From NCBI GenBank assembly GCA_937922185.1, contig CAKZUT010000122.1, positions 1-37,232 of the forward strand: DNA of 37,232 nucleotides. The letters run 5' to 3'. Origin of the DNA: an uncultured Neomegalonema sp. (GTDB lineage: Bacteria > Pseudomonadota > Alphaproteobacteria > Rhodobacterales > Rhodobacteraceae). How positions within the stretch are numbered: position 1 is the first letter of the stretch; every line of letters begins with the position of its first letter. A program made the position numbers and the translations under genes. Below the pieces are notes generated by a model that was not told where the DNA came from, made no database searches, and worked only from the letters and a program-made list of their open reading frames with translations. Positions 18,195-28,000 of this stretch are shown one piece after another.

Positions 18195-18211
18195 CCCCGC
18201 GCGGTGCGGGG
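18195..18211. other. GC hairpin between convergent genes
   Basis: CCCCGC and GCGGGG form six perfect pairs with a five-base loop, in the 94-base gap between the convergent gene at 17472 and the SCO1 gene. There is no U-tract. It may help terminate one or both transcripts, or mark a 3' end protected from exonucleases. Confidence 0.4.
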
Positions 18212-18252
18212 CGATCCGGTATGGGCGTTTGCGCGGGTTCGGTCAGGACGCC

Positions 18253-18876
18253 CTACGCCCCGACATGGCAGGCAACGCCTTCGGCGATGTAGTCGGGGGA
18301 ATCATCGGTCTTGAAATAGGTGATGAATTCCGCGTCCCTGCCCAGCAGGTAGATATAGGCGGAATGGTCCATGGAATAGCCGTCGGGGAAATCGGCATCG
18401 GGGCGTTCGGCGTAATAGACGCGGTATTTTCTGGCAGCGGCGGCCACGTCTTCCTGAGCGCCGGTGAGACCGATCATCCGCTCACTGAAATAGGGAACGT
18501 ATTCGCTCAGCGCCTCGACCGTATCGCGTTTGGGGTCGATGGTGACAAAGACGGGATTCACCGACATGCCGGTCTTTTCCGCGACGATATCGGTCGCCGC
18601 CGCGACATCGGCCAGATCCGTAGGGCAGACATCGGGACAGGTGGCATAGCCGAAATACAGCAGGCTGGGCGATCCGACGAGATCGCGGTCGGTCATCGTC
18701 TCGCCCCGGTGGTTGGTCAGGGCGAAGGAGCCGCCGATATCGGCCCCCGTCAGCCCGCCCGGACAATCGCGGATGCCGGGTGCCTTGCCCCCGACCGCAA
18801 AGAAGGCCGAGGCCCCGACGACGGCGACGGCGATGGATGCGCCGATTGCGAGAAGCGCACGGGTGACGAGGGCCAT
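18253..18876 (-). CDS. SCO1/SenC/PrrC family copper chaperone
   Basis: SCO proteins deliver copper to the CuA site of cytochrome oxidase and have thioredoxin-like redox activity. The 207-residue product has a membrane anchor (about residues 9-28), then the thioredoxin fold. The metal-binding cysteines are C80 and C84 in YATCPDVCP, and the third ligand H171 is in YSMDHSAYIYLL. VFVTIDPKRDT is also typical. It is transcribed divergently from the RegB kinase, as senC/prrC is in Rhodobacter. A GGAG lies six bases before the ATG. The expected regA/prrA partner does not follow it. Confidence 0.95.
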   Translation of the reverse strand: MALVTRALLAIGASIAVAVVGASAFFAVGGKAPGIRDCPGGLTGADIGGSFALTNHRGETMTDRDLVGSPSLLYFGYATCPDVCPTDLADVAAATDIVAEKTGMSVNPVFVTIDPKRDTVEALSEYVPYFSERMIGLTGAQEDVAAAARKYRVYYAERPDADFPDGYSMDHSAYIYLLGRDAEFITYFKTDDSPDYIAEGVACHVGA

Positions 18877-18904
18877 GGAAATCTCCGGGAGGAACAGGTT
18901 GCTG

Positions 18905-18924
18905 TCCCTGCGCTATCGCAGGGA
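18905..18924. promoter_or_regulatory. Perfect palindrome in the SCO-regB divergent promoter region
   Basis: TCCCTGCG and CGCAGGGA form a perfect 8-bp inverted repeat with a four-base CTAT centre, 29-48 bases upstream of the SCO start codon and 86-105 bases upstream of the regB start. It lies within the 133-base region that must contain both promoters. It could be an operator for a dimeric regulator. It does not match the RegA consensus well by eye. Confidence 0.4.
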
Positions 18925-19009
18925 CCGGTTCGGTGGCAACGGGGCATCTCGTCACTTTTGCGGGACGATGGATCGTGCAAGGCTATCTGGTGCCGTGAAG
19001 GAGAGACCG

Positions 19010-20449
19010 ATGCCCTATACGCCCCAAAGTGCGGAGGATGCCGCCCTCGGCGAACATTTCGCCCTCGGGATGCGCCAGCGGCACTGGCTGCGCGCACGGA
19101 CCCTCCAGAATCTGCGCTGGATCGCGATTTCGGGGCAGTTGCTCACGATCCTGCTGGCGCGTTACGGGCTGGGCTATGATGTGCCGGTGGCGGCCTGCCT
19201 CGCGGTCATTCTCGCGTCGGTGTGGTTCAATGTCATCACCCGGATGACCATGGCCCCGAATGCAAGGCTGTCCGAGCGCACGGCCCTGCTGTGGATGTTG
19301 TTCGATCTGGGGCAGCTCGGGGTTCTGCTGGGCCTGACGGGGGGATTGAGCAACCCCTTCGCGCTGCTGTTCCTGGCCCCGGCGACGGTGGCGGCGGCGG
19401 CACTGAACCGGGTGAGCGCGCGGATCGTCGTGGGGATCGCGCTGTTATCGATCTTCGGGCTTGAATTCACGCATATTCCGCTGACCCATGAGACGGACGG
19501 TCTGCTGAAATTACCCGATGACTACCTGCTCGGATTCGGCTGTGCGCTCATCATCGGGGTGGGGTTCATCGCGATCTACGTGCGGCGGGTGGCGGACGAA
19601 GCCTTCGGAATGAGCCAGGCACTGGCGGCGACACAGCTTGCGCTGGCGCGGGAACAGCGGCTTTCGGCCCTGGGCACCATGGCCGCCGCCGCCGCACACG
19701 AACTCGGCTCGCCGCTGGCCACCATCGCCCTGACCGCGCGGGAGATGGAACGCGATCTGGAACGCGGGGCGCTGGACGGGCAGGATCTGGCGCTCATCCG
19801 GGAACAGACGACCCGATGCCGCGATATCCTCGCCCAGCTCGGACGTATCCGGCGCGAGGATATGGAGCATATCCGCACGGCCCCCCTGCTGTCAGTGCTG
19901 GAGGAAGCGGCGGGACCGCATGAGGATACCGGCAAGCGCATCGAGTATTTCATCGACGGGGAAATCGTGGCGGGCAAGGACACGCCCTCCCCCACCTTTC
20001 CGCGCCGCCCCGAGATCATCCACGCCCTGCGGAATATCATCCAGAATGCTGTCGATTTCGCCCGCACGACCGTCTGGATCGAAATCATCGAGACGGAGGA
20101 GCATCTGTCGATCCGGGTGCAGGATGACGGGCCGGGCTTTCCGTCGGACCTCATGAACCGGCTGGGTGACCCCTATGTGACCACCCGGCGCGGCAAGCGG
20201 GGCCGGGAAGGCGGCTATGAGGGCATGGGTCTGGGCCTCTTCATCGCCAAAACCCTGCTGGAGCGCCGGGACGCGACGATCATCCTGACCAACCAGCGAC
20301 CCAGCCCCGTGACCCTGCCCGGCGCGATGGTGGAAATCCGCTGGAAACGGGCCTCGCTGATGCCACAGGGTGACGCAACGACAGCCCCGGAGCAACGGGA
20401 CCGCAGGACAATTTTGACTGGTAATGAACCCGTTCAGGGATTATCCTGA
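19010..20449 (+). CDS. regB: RegB/PrrB/ActS-type redox sensor histidine kinase
   Basis: A membrane sensor kinase that reports quinone redox state and oxygen-related signals. From the ATG at 19010 (AAGGAG six bases upstream) the product is 479 residues. Six or so transmembrane helices occupy residues 35-190. The ubiquinone-binding motif GGxxNPF appears as GGLSNPF (111-117). The H-box is GTMAAAAAHELGSPLATI, with phospho-acceptor H230, and the redox-active cysteine region is REQTTRCRDIL with C270. The ATPase domain is intact: NIIQNAVDFA, DDGPGF and GMGLGLFIAK. It is divergent from SCO1. The cognate RegA gene is not next to it, unlike in Rhodobacter and rhizobia. Confidence 0.95.
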   Translation: MPYTPQSAEDAALGEHFALGMRQRHWLRARTLQNLRWIAISGQLLTILLARYGLGYDVPVAACLAVILASVWFNVITRMTMAPNARLSERTALLWMLFDLGQLGVLLGLTGGLSNPFALLFLAPATVAAAALNRVSARIVVGIALLSIFGLEFTHIPLTHETDGLLKLPDDYLLGFGCALIIGVGFIAIYVRRVADEAFGMSQALAATQLALAREQRLSALGTMAAAAAHELGSPLATIALTAREMERDLERGALDGQDLALIREQTTRCRDILAQLGRIRREDMEHIRTAPLLSVLEEAAGPHEDTGKRIEYFIDGEIVAGKDTPSPTFPRRPEIIHALRNIIQNAVDFARTTVWIEIIETEEHLSIRVQDDGPGFPSDLMNRLGDPYVTTRRGKRGREGGYEGMGLGLFIAKTLLERRDATIILTNQRPSPVTLPGAMVEIRWKRASLMPQGDATTAPEQRDRRTILTGNEPVQGLS

Positions 20450-20480
20450 CGCTGAATATCTTTCATGAACCCCGGACGCC

Positions 20481-22973
20481 ATGAGACGCAGACGCGCATT
20501 CCCCCGGACGGTCCTTTGTTCCGTCCCCGCCCTGCTTTGCGCGTCCCCCGCCCTCGCCGCCGGGGAGGGCATCGTCGCAGCATCATCCTGGGGCACGCTG
20601 CCCGTGCTGTTCGGACTGGCCGGAATCGGCGCGGTGGTCTACGCGCTGCTGGTCTTGCGCGGAAACCGGACCCTCGAAACCGACCTGATACGGACCGACG
20701 AGGCGCGGCTGAGTTCGGAGGAGGCGCTGAGCGCCCTGTTGCTCGACCGGGCGGACGGGGCGGCGATCTGGTCCGGCGATACATTGCAGGTGACAGCGGG
20801 CAACGGGCGGGTGCTGGACACGCTGGAAGACCCCTGCGATCCCCTTTCCGTCGCCCGCGCCCTCGTGCGGGACGACAATGCCCCCGATCTGGCCGAGAAG
20901 CTCAGGGCGCTGATCGAGGAGGGGCATCCCTTCGAGAGCAGTTTCTCCGGGCAGGAACAACAGCAGCGGCTGATCTCCGGCGTGACGCTGGGGGCGCGGG
21001 CGCTCGTGACGCTGATCGATGCGAAAGGCTCGCATGAGCACCTGCCGCGCCTGAGTGACCGGCTCGTCGCGGCGGAGGCGCAGGCGCGGGTGCTGAAAGA
21101 CGGCTTCGACCATGCCCCGTTATTCGCGTGGCGGCGCGATGCCTCGGGGCGCATCGAATGGGTGAATAACCGCTACGTGGAGGGCGTGGAGGCCCCCGGT
21201 GCCGAGACGGTGCTGACCTGTCAGATCGAATTGCTGAGCGGGGAGGGGGCCGAGGTCACACGGGCGCTGGCCACGAAGGTGCGCGAGACGGGGCAGGAGG
21301 CGACCGCGCGCCATGCCACGATCATCGGCGGAACGCGCAGCACGCTCGAAATCGTGGAAATGCCGTATCTGGACGGCACCTTCGGCTATGCGGTCGATAT
21401 CAGCGCACAGGTCGGGGCGACGGAAGCCCTCGTAAGGCAGATGCAGGCGAACGAGGAAACGCTCGACCGCCTGCATCGCGGGGTCGCGGTGTTCAACGCC
21501 GATATGCGCCTGAGCTTTGCCAATGAGGCGTTCGTGCAAGCCTGGTCGCTCGATGCCGCATGGCTGGAGGGGCACCCCACCCTGCGCGAAATTCTCGATG
21601 TGCTGCGCGAGAAAAACCGCCTGCCCCCGGCGGGGGATTTCAAGAACTGGCGCGATGATTTCATCGCGGAATGCAAGGACGTGAACGATCCGCTGGAGCG
21701 GCAATGGCACCTGCCCGACGGGCGGGCGCTGCATGTGCTGGTACAGCCGCATCCGATGGGCGGCATCATGATGCTGTTCGAGGATGTCAGCGACACCTTT
21801 GCCATGCGCCGCGATGCCGCGACGGTCTCGGCGGTCTACCACGCCACGTTCTCCAGGCTGGGCGAGGGGGTGATCGTGTTCGGGCTGGACGGGCGCTGTC
21901 GCCTCGCCAACCGCGCCTTCAGCGAGCTGTGGCAGATTTCAAAGACCGACCTGAAATCCATGCATATCACCGATCTGGGTCGGCGCTGCCTGCATCTCTA
22001 CAGCAATCGCGCCGTCTGGGCGAGGGCGATCAGCCACATCTCGGCGGCGGGGGAGGATCGCGAGGTCTGGACCGAGACGCTGAAACGCACGGATGGGACG
22101 GTCATCCAGATGGCCTCGGCCCCCCTGCCCGACGGGGCAACGATGTTCGCGTTCCAGGACGTGACGGATTCCTTCATGAAGGAACGCCTGCTGACCGAGC
22201 AGAACGAGAAGCTGAACGAGATTTCCGACCTCAAGGGCCAGTTTCTCGACAGCATCCACGGGGCCTCGCACGAGCTGAAAATCCCGCTCAACACGATTAT
22301 CGGGTTCTCGGACCTGCTACGGCAGGAAATGCGCGGCAAGCTGAACGACCGCCAGCACGAATTCGTGGACAATATCTCGCAGGCATCGAACGAATTGCGC
22401 GGTCTGATCGGCGGAATCATCGATCTGGCGATGCTCAATTCGGATTATTTCGAGTTCTGTATCGAGGCCATAGATATCAAGCCCATGCTGTCTTCCGTGG
22501 CGGCGTTCATCCGGCGGCATTCGGGCAGCGGGGCACAGGTGATCGTCGATTGCCCGGACGGGATCGGGACCATGCCCGGCGATGCCCCCCGGTTCCGCGA
22601 AGTGATCCACACCCTGACCAATGCACTGCGGAATGAGGCGGAACTGAACGACACGGTGGAGGTCGGCGCAAGGCGGCGGGGCGATTCCGTCGTCATCTGG
22701 ATCGGTTGCCGGGAATCGATCATTCCGCTGTCGATTCGCGACATCTTTGGCCGCAACGATCTGAGCAATGAAATCCCGCAGCTTCGCCGGGTGGAACTGG
22801 GCATCACGCTCGTGCGGCAGTTCGTCGAGCGGCAGGGGGGCCGGATCGCCATCGAGACCGGCGAGGGCGAGACCCGCGAAGCGATCGTATGCCGCTTCCT
22901 CTGTGATGCCGATGCCGTGCGCGCCGCGATCAATCAGGAGCGCGACCCCGCCCAGCCCCACGCCGCCGAATAG
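20481..22973 (+). CDS. DivL-like PAS-domain sensor kinase with degenerate ATPase domain
   Basis: An 830-residue membrane protein with an N-terminal signal-like segment and a transmembrane helix (residues 38-60). Three PAS-like regions follow at roughly 205-310, 325-435 and 455-565, then a dimerisation helix with HELKIPLNTI (H597) and a C-terminal ATPase-like domain. Compared with active kinases the H-box is out of register: three extra residues lie between the conserved Phe588 and His597. The G1 motif (DxGxG) is missing around residues 741-750, and G2 is reduced to VELGITLV. An N-box asparagine (N714) remains. Its place just before tsaE-murU-addBA matches the DivL-type kinase of other alphaproteobacteria; orthology is inferred. 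No good ribosome binding site precedes the ATG. Confidence 0.85.
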   Translation: MRRRRAFPRTVLCSVPALLCASPALAAGEGIVAASSWGTLPVLFGLAGIGAVVYALLVLRGNRTLETDLIRTDEARLSSEEALSALLLDRADGAAIWSGDTLQVTAGNGRVLDTLEDPCDPLSVARALVRDDNAPDLAEKLRALIEEGHPFESSFSGQEQQQRLISGVTLGARALVTLIDAKGSHEHLPRLSDRLVAAEAQARVLKDGFDHAPLFAWRRDASGRIEWVNNRYVEGVEAPGAETVLTCQIELLSGEGAEVTRALATKVRETGQEATARHATIIGGTRSTLEIVEMPYLDGTFGYAVDISAQVGATEALVRQMQANEETLDRLHRGVAVFNADMRLSFANEAFVQAWSLDAAWLEGHPTLREILDVLREKNRLPPAGDFKNWRDDFIAECKDVNDPLERQWHLPDGRALHVLVQPHPMGGIMMLFEDVSDTFAMRRDAATVSAVYHATFSRLGEGVIVFGLDGRCRLANRAFSELWQISKTDLKSMHITDLGRRCLHLYSNRAVWARAISHISAAGEDREVWTETLKRTDGTVIQMASAPLPDGATMFAFQDVTDSFMKERLLTEQNEKLNEISDLKGQFLDSIHGASHELKIPLNTIIGFSDLLRQEMRGKLNDRQHEFVDNISQASNELRGLIGGIIDLAMLNSDYFEFCIEAIDIKPMLSSVAAFIRRHSGSGAQVIVDCPDGIGTMPGDAPRFREVIHTLTNALRNEAELNDTVEVGARRRGDSVVIWIGCRESIIPLSIRDIFGRNDLSNEIPQLRRVELGITLVRQFVERQGGRIAIETGEGETREAIVCRFLCDADAVRAAINQERDPAQPHAAE

Positions 22974-22974
22974 C

Positions 22975-24414
22975 GTGACGGACCTCACTCTCCCCCTGCC
23001 GGATGCGCGGGCGACCGATGCACTGGGAATGCGACTGTCCGGCCTGCTGAAGCCGGGGGATTGCGTCTTGCTGGAGGGCGATCTGGGAGCCGGGAAATCG
23101 ACGCTGGCACGGGCGGTGATCCGCACGGCGCTGGAAACGGACGAGCCGATTCCCAGCCCCACCTTTACCCTGACGGCGCAGTACGAGGGCGATGATGCGG
23201 CCTTCGTCCATGCCGATCTCTATCGTCTGTCGGGGCCGGACGAGCTGGAGGAGACGGGGCTGGAGGAGGCATTCCGTGAGGCGGTGACGTTGGTGGAATG
23301 GCCGGACCGGCTCGGTGGCCTGCGGCCCGCCGACGCGCTGACCGTCACAGTGACGACCGAAGGCGCGGGGCGGCGGGCCACGCTCTCGGCATCGGGAACG
23401 CGCAGCGCGGATGTGCTGGCGATGCTGGCGCAATCGCGGGAGACACAACTGGCCGGGTTCCTCGCGGCGGCGGGATTTGATGATGCGAGGCCGGTGCCGG
23501 GGGATGCCTCCAACCGGCGATACTTTCATGTCGGCCCGCATATCGCGATGGATGCCCCCTATGCAAAGGGCGAGGACGTGCGGCCCTTCATCACCGTGAC
23601 CGGGATGTTGCGGGAACGGGGGCTGAGCGCGCCCGCGATCCTGTCGGCGGATGCGGCGAACGGGTTTCTGCTGCTGGAAAATCTGGGCGAGGGGCTGTTC
23701 GCGCGGCTCTGCGACGCCGATCCGGCGCGGGAGGCAGGGCTGTACGGGGCGGCGGTGGATGTGCTGCATGACCTGCGCGCACAGGAGAGCGATGCGGTCC
23801 CGCCCTATGACATGGCCACCCTCGAACGCGAGGCGATGCTGCTGACGGACTGGTGGTGCCCGGCGGCGGGGATAGCGGTATCGGACGACATGCGCGCGGA
23901 ATGGGCCGGTGTGGTGCGGGCCGCGATGATGGAGGTGGCCGACGACCGCACGGCGCTGGTGCTGCGTGATTATCATGCCGAGAACCTGCTGTGGCTGCCG
24001 GAGCGGGACGGGACGGCGCGGGTGGGCCTGCTGGATTATCAGGACGCGCTGATCGGGCATCCGGCCTATGATCTGGTGTCGCTGCTCGAAGATGCGCGGC
24101 GGGATGTGTCGCCGGGGCAGGCAGAGGCGATGATCGCGCGGTTTCTGGCACGGCGCAGCGATCTCGACGGAGACGACTTCCGGCGCGGCTATGACCTGCT
24201 CGGCGCACAGCGGAATGCGAAGATCGTTGGCATCTTCGCGCGGCTCTGCGTACGGGACGGCAAGCCGCGATATCTGTCAATGATCCCGAGGGTCTGGACG
24301 CATCTGATGCGCGATGTGGCCGACCTGCCGGGGCTGCGCGGCTTCATCGGGCGGCATGTGCCTGCGCCGACGGCGGATATCCTGGCCCGGATCGAAGCGG
24401 AGTACACACAATGA
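22975..24414 (+). CDS. TsaE-AmgK fusion: t6A ATPase subunit and anomeric sugar kinase
   Basis: One continuous 479-residue protein from a GTG start, one base after the kinase stop. Residues 1-150 are TsaE, the ATPase of the tRNA threonylcarbamoyladenosine complex, with Walker A GDLGAGKS (35-42), SPTFTL (61-66), HADLYR and LVEWPDR. Residues about 155-479 are an aminoglycoside-phosphotransferase-fold kinase like AmgK, which phosphorylates N-acetylmuramic acid and GlcNAc at C1. It has LRDYHAENLLWL as the catalytic loop and LLDYQDALIGHPAYDL as the Mg2+-binding motif. There is no stop or frameshift between the two. The order TsaE-AmgK then MurU is conserved in alphaproteobacteria, and fused forms are known. 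The start lacks a ribosome binding site, so coupling is likely. Confidence 0.93.
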   Translation: MTDLTLPLPDARATDALGMRLSGLLKPGDCVLLEGDLGAGKSTLARAVIRTALETDEPIPSPTFTLTAQYEGDDAAFVHADLYRLSGPDELEETGLEEAFREAVTLVEWPDRLGGLRPADALTVTVTTEGAGRRATLSASGTRSADVLAMLAQSRETQLAGFLAAAGFDDARPVPGDASNRRYFHVGPHIAMDAPYAKGEDVRPFITVTGMLRERGLSAPAILSADAANGFLLLENLGEGLFARLCDADPAREAGLYGAAVDVLHDLRAQESDAVPPYDMATLEREAMLLTDWWCPAAGIAVSDDMRAEWAGVVRAAMMEVADDRTALVLRDYHAENLLWLPERDGTARVGLLDYQDALIGHPAYDLVSLLEDARRDVSPGQAEAMIARFLARRSDLDGDDFRRGYDLLGAQRNAKIVGIFARLCVRDGKPRYLSMIPRVWTHLMRDVADLPGLRGFIGRHVPAPTADILARIEAEYTQ

Positions 24415-25097
24415 GGGCGATGGTACTGGCGGCGGGGCTGGGGACGCGGATGCGGCATCTCACGGCGGACCGACCCAAGCCTATGGTGCCGGTCCTGGGC
24501 CGCCCGCTGATCGACCGGACGCTCGACCGGCTGGGCGAGATCGGGGTGGGCGAGGCCGTGGTGAACCTGCATTACCGGCCCGACATGCTGCGCGCGCATG
24601 TGTCGGGGCGCAAGGCTCCGGGGGTCGTGTTCTCCGACGAGACCGGATTGCTGCTGGAGACGGGGGGCGGGGTGGCGAAGGCTCTGCCACTGCTCGGGGA
24701 TGCGCCGTTCATGGTGGTCAACAGCGACAATATCTGGATCGGTGAGGATGCCTTTGCGCCTCTGGCGGCAGGCTGGGATGCGGGGGCGATGGATGCGCTG
24801 CTCATGCTGGTGCCGGTGGAGCGGGCGGTCGGATATTCGCGGGCAGGGGATTTCTTTCTGGGCGGGGAAAAGCTGATACGGCGCGGCGATGCACCGAGCG
24901 CGCCTTACGTCTTCACCGGCGCGCAGATTCTCTCGCCGTCCCTCTTCGACGATGTGCCGGAGGGGCCGTTCTCGCTGAACCTCGTCTGGGATCGGGCGAT
25001 TGCGGCAGGTCGGGCTTTCGGAATCGTGCATCCGGGGGCATGGTGTGACGTGGGCACGCCGGAAGGGCTGGCCGAGGCGGAGGAGGCACTGGGGTGA
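24411..25097 (+). CDS. murU: N-acetylmuramate alpha-1-phosphate uridylyltransferase
   Basis: MurU converts MurNAc-1-phosphate, the product of AmgK, to UDP-MurNAc, bypassing the fosfomycin-sensitive MurA step during wall recycling. The 228-residue product is a nucleotidyltransferase with the P-loop LAAGLGTRMRHLT (residues 6-18) and RPKPMVPVLGRPL. It continues with LLETGGGVAKALPLLG, VVNSDN as the metal-binding aspartate, and a C-terminal WCDVGTPEGL. Its ATG overlaps the TsaE-AmgK stop by four bases. Direct adjacency to AmgK makes the MurU assignment better than a generic sugar nucleotidyltransferase. Substrate specificity is inferred. Confidence 0.9.
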   Translation: MRAMVLAAGLGTRMRHLTADRPKPMVPVLGRPLIDRTLDRLGEIGVGEAVVNLHYRPDMLRAHVSGRKAPGVVFSDETGLLLETGGGVAKALPLLGDAPFMVVNSDNIWIGEDAFAPLAAGWDAGAMDALLMLVPVERAVGYSRAGDFFLGGEKLIRRGDAPSAPYVFTGAQILSPSLFDDVPEGPFSLNLVWDRAIAAGRAFGIVHPGAWCDVGTPEGLAEAEEALG

Positions 25098-28000
25098 TGT
25101 TCGAGCCGACAACCGGGCCGCGCGTCTTCAATATTCCGATGGGGACGGCGTTCGGTGTCGCGCTGGCACGGGGCCTCCACGACCGGCTGGATTCGGACGA
25201 TCCGCTGGCGCTGGCACGGGTGACGATCTATGCGCCCACCCGGCGCGGAACGCGGACGATCACGGATGCACTGGTGCAGGAAGCCGGGGGCAGACCGATC
25301 CTCGCACCGCGCGTGCTGACCCTCGGAGATATCGATTCGCTCGACGGAGCGGGGGCCGGGGTGCCGCCCGCGATCCATCCGACCGAGCGGTTGCTGGCCC
25401 TGACGCGGCTGGTGCGGGGCATGGCCGAGGTCGCGCCGCAACTGGTGCAGGAGGCGACGGCGGTGGCGCTGGCGGGCGACCTGACGCAATTGCTCGATCA
25501 GATTCATGAGGAGCGGTTGTCGCTGGAGGATCTGCAACAGCTTGCGCCGGAGGATCATGCGGAGCACTGGTCGAAAACGCTGGCATTCCTGAATATCCTG
25601 CGCGCGGCATGGCCCGCCTATCTGGAGGCCGAGGGCGTGATGGACCCGGTAGCCCGGCGGGTTGCGGTGATCGAACGGCAGATTGCACTCTGGCAGGCGA
25701 ACCCGCCGACGGACCCGGTGATCGTGGCCGGGTCCACCGGCAGCAAGGGGATCAGTGCGGAGCTGATGGTCGCGGTCGCAAACCTGCCGCAGGGGGCCGT
25801 GATCCTGCCGGGGGTGGACCGGCACAGCGATTTCGAGACGTTCAGGAGCCTGCGCGACGGGGTGGATCGAGCGGGAGAGCCGGATCATCCGCAGGCGGGG
25901 CTGTCGCGGTTGCTGGAGCGGCTGGGCGGGAGCGAGGGGGCGCTGTCACGCGACGCCGTGCCGGACTGGGCCGGTGAGGCGGGGCGGCGGGCGCGGTTCC
26001 TGAGCGTGGCGATGCGCCCGGCACCGGTGACGGATTCGTGGCTGGCCGAGCGCGAGAAGATCGCGGCGGAGGCTCCGGCGGCGCTGGAGGGCGTGGCGCT
26101 GATCGAGACGGAAACCCCGCAGGAGGAGGCGCTGGCGATTGCCGTGGCGATGCGCGAGACGCTGGAAGTGCCGGGGCGCACGGTCGCGCTGGTGACGACG
26201 GACCGGAACCTGTCGCGTCGGGTTTCCTCGGCGCTGCAACGCTGGGGTATCCGGGCCGATGACTCGGGCGGGGTGCCGCTGGGGCTGACACCGCCGGGGC
26301 TGTTCCTCTCCTTGCTGGCCGATGAGGTATATTGCGGCGAGCAGGTGCAGACGGGCGATCCCGTGCGGTTCCTGTCCCTTCTGAAAAATCCGCTCTGCAA
26401 GCTGGGCTACGGGGCGGCGGAGCACCTGCGCCATGTGCGGCGGGTGGAGTTGCTGGCCCTGCGCGCCGATGGGCGACCGCATCAGCCGACCGGGGCCGAT
26501 CTGGATGCTATCGAGACCGTGCTGAAGGCTTACGAAGCGACCGGGACGCTGGAATGGCTGGGGCGGCTACGGGCAGTGGTCGAGCCGTTCCATGCCCTGC
26601 GCGGGCAGCAGATCGATTTCGGCGATGCCATTGCCCGCCTGCGCGAGGCAGCGGAGACGATGGCCGCGACAGCGGACGGGTCCGAGGCGCTGTGGGCGCA
26701 GGCAAACGGCGAAGCGGCACGGGCCTTCATGGATGACCTTGCCGAACACGCCCATGCGCTGGGGCCGGTGGATTCCGGGGCCGTGCCGATGCTGCTGGGC
26801 GGGCTGATGGCGGGCAAGAGCGCCCGCGCGCCCTATGGTCAGCACCCGCGCGTCGCGATCTACGGCACACTGGAAGCGCGCACTCAGCGGGCCGACCGGA
26901 TGATCCTCGGCGGATTGAACGAGAATAGCTGGCCACGCCTGCCCGACCCCGACCCGTGGATGAGCCGGGCGATGCGGCAGGCGTTTGGCTTGCCCTCGCT
27001 GGAGCGGCGGCTGGGCCTGTCGGCGCATGATTTTCAGCAGGCCTTCTCGGCGGATGACGTGATCCTGACCCGATCACGCAAGGCAGACGGGGCACCGACC
27101 GTGCCGTCCCGCTGGTTACAGCGGATGGTGACATTGCTGGGCGACAGTGCGGGTAAGGGATATGCGCCCGACGTGCTGGCCCGGATGCGGGACGAGGGGA
27201 TGCGGGTTCATCGCATGGCGCTGGGGCTGGGCGAGCCGGAGGGCACGGCGACCCCCTGCGAACGGCCCCGCGCCGCCCCCCCCGTCGCCACGCGGCCCCG
27301 GCGTCTGTCGGTGACGGAGGTGGAAACGCTGATCCGCGATCCCTATGCGATCTATGCCAAGCATGTGCTGCGGCTCTATCCGCTGGCCTCGCTGGTGCCG
27401 GAACCGGACGCGCGGACGCGCGGGGAAATCATGCATCTGATCGTCGAGACATTCGTGGCGGCGACACAGCATTCCTGGCCCGTGGATGACCCCGATGCCC
27501 TGTTCGGGGAGATTACCGACGAGACGCTGGAGGCGGTCGAGGGCTGGCCGAGCTATCAGGCATTCTACCGCGCCCGCGCCGAACGGGTCGGGCCGTGGTT
27601 CGTTGAACGGGAAACCGAGCGGCGGGAAGCCTTGCAGACACCGATCCTGCTGGAGGCGAACGGCGAGATCGAATTCGAGGTGCCGGGCCTGGGGCCGTTC
27701 ACCCTGCGCGCGCGGGTGGACCGGATCGACCTGACGGCGGAGGCCGCCTACACGGTCTATGACTACAAAGGGGCGAGCGGGCCGTCGAACGAGCAGGTGC
27801 AGGTCGGCTATGCCCAGCAATTGCCGCTTCAGGGGGCGATGGTCGCGGCGGGGGCCTTCGACGTGCCCGCGCGACCCGTGGCCGGGCTGGAATACATCAG
27901 GCTGATGGGCGGAGCCACGCCCGGAGCGGAAGTGACCATCGAGGAGCCGGAGACGCTGGTGGACAAGGCGCTGGAACGACTGACGATGCTGCTGGCCTCC

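Noticed and set aside
20414-20444. A TTGACT...GATTAT pair near the end of regB as a promoter for the DivL-like kinase.
   Set aside because: The spacing is 19 bases, wider than usual, and the elements lie inside the regB coding sequence. I could not support it as a feature.
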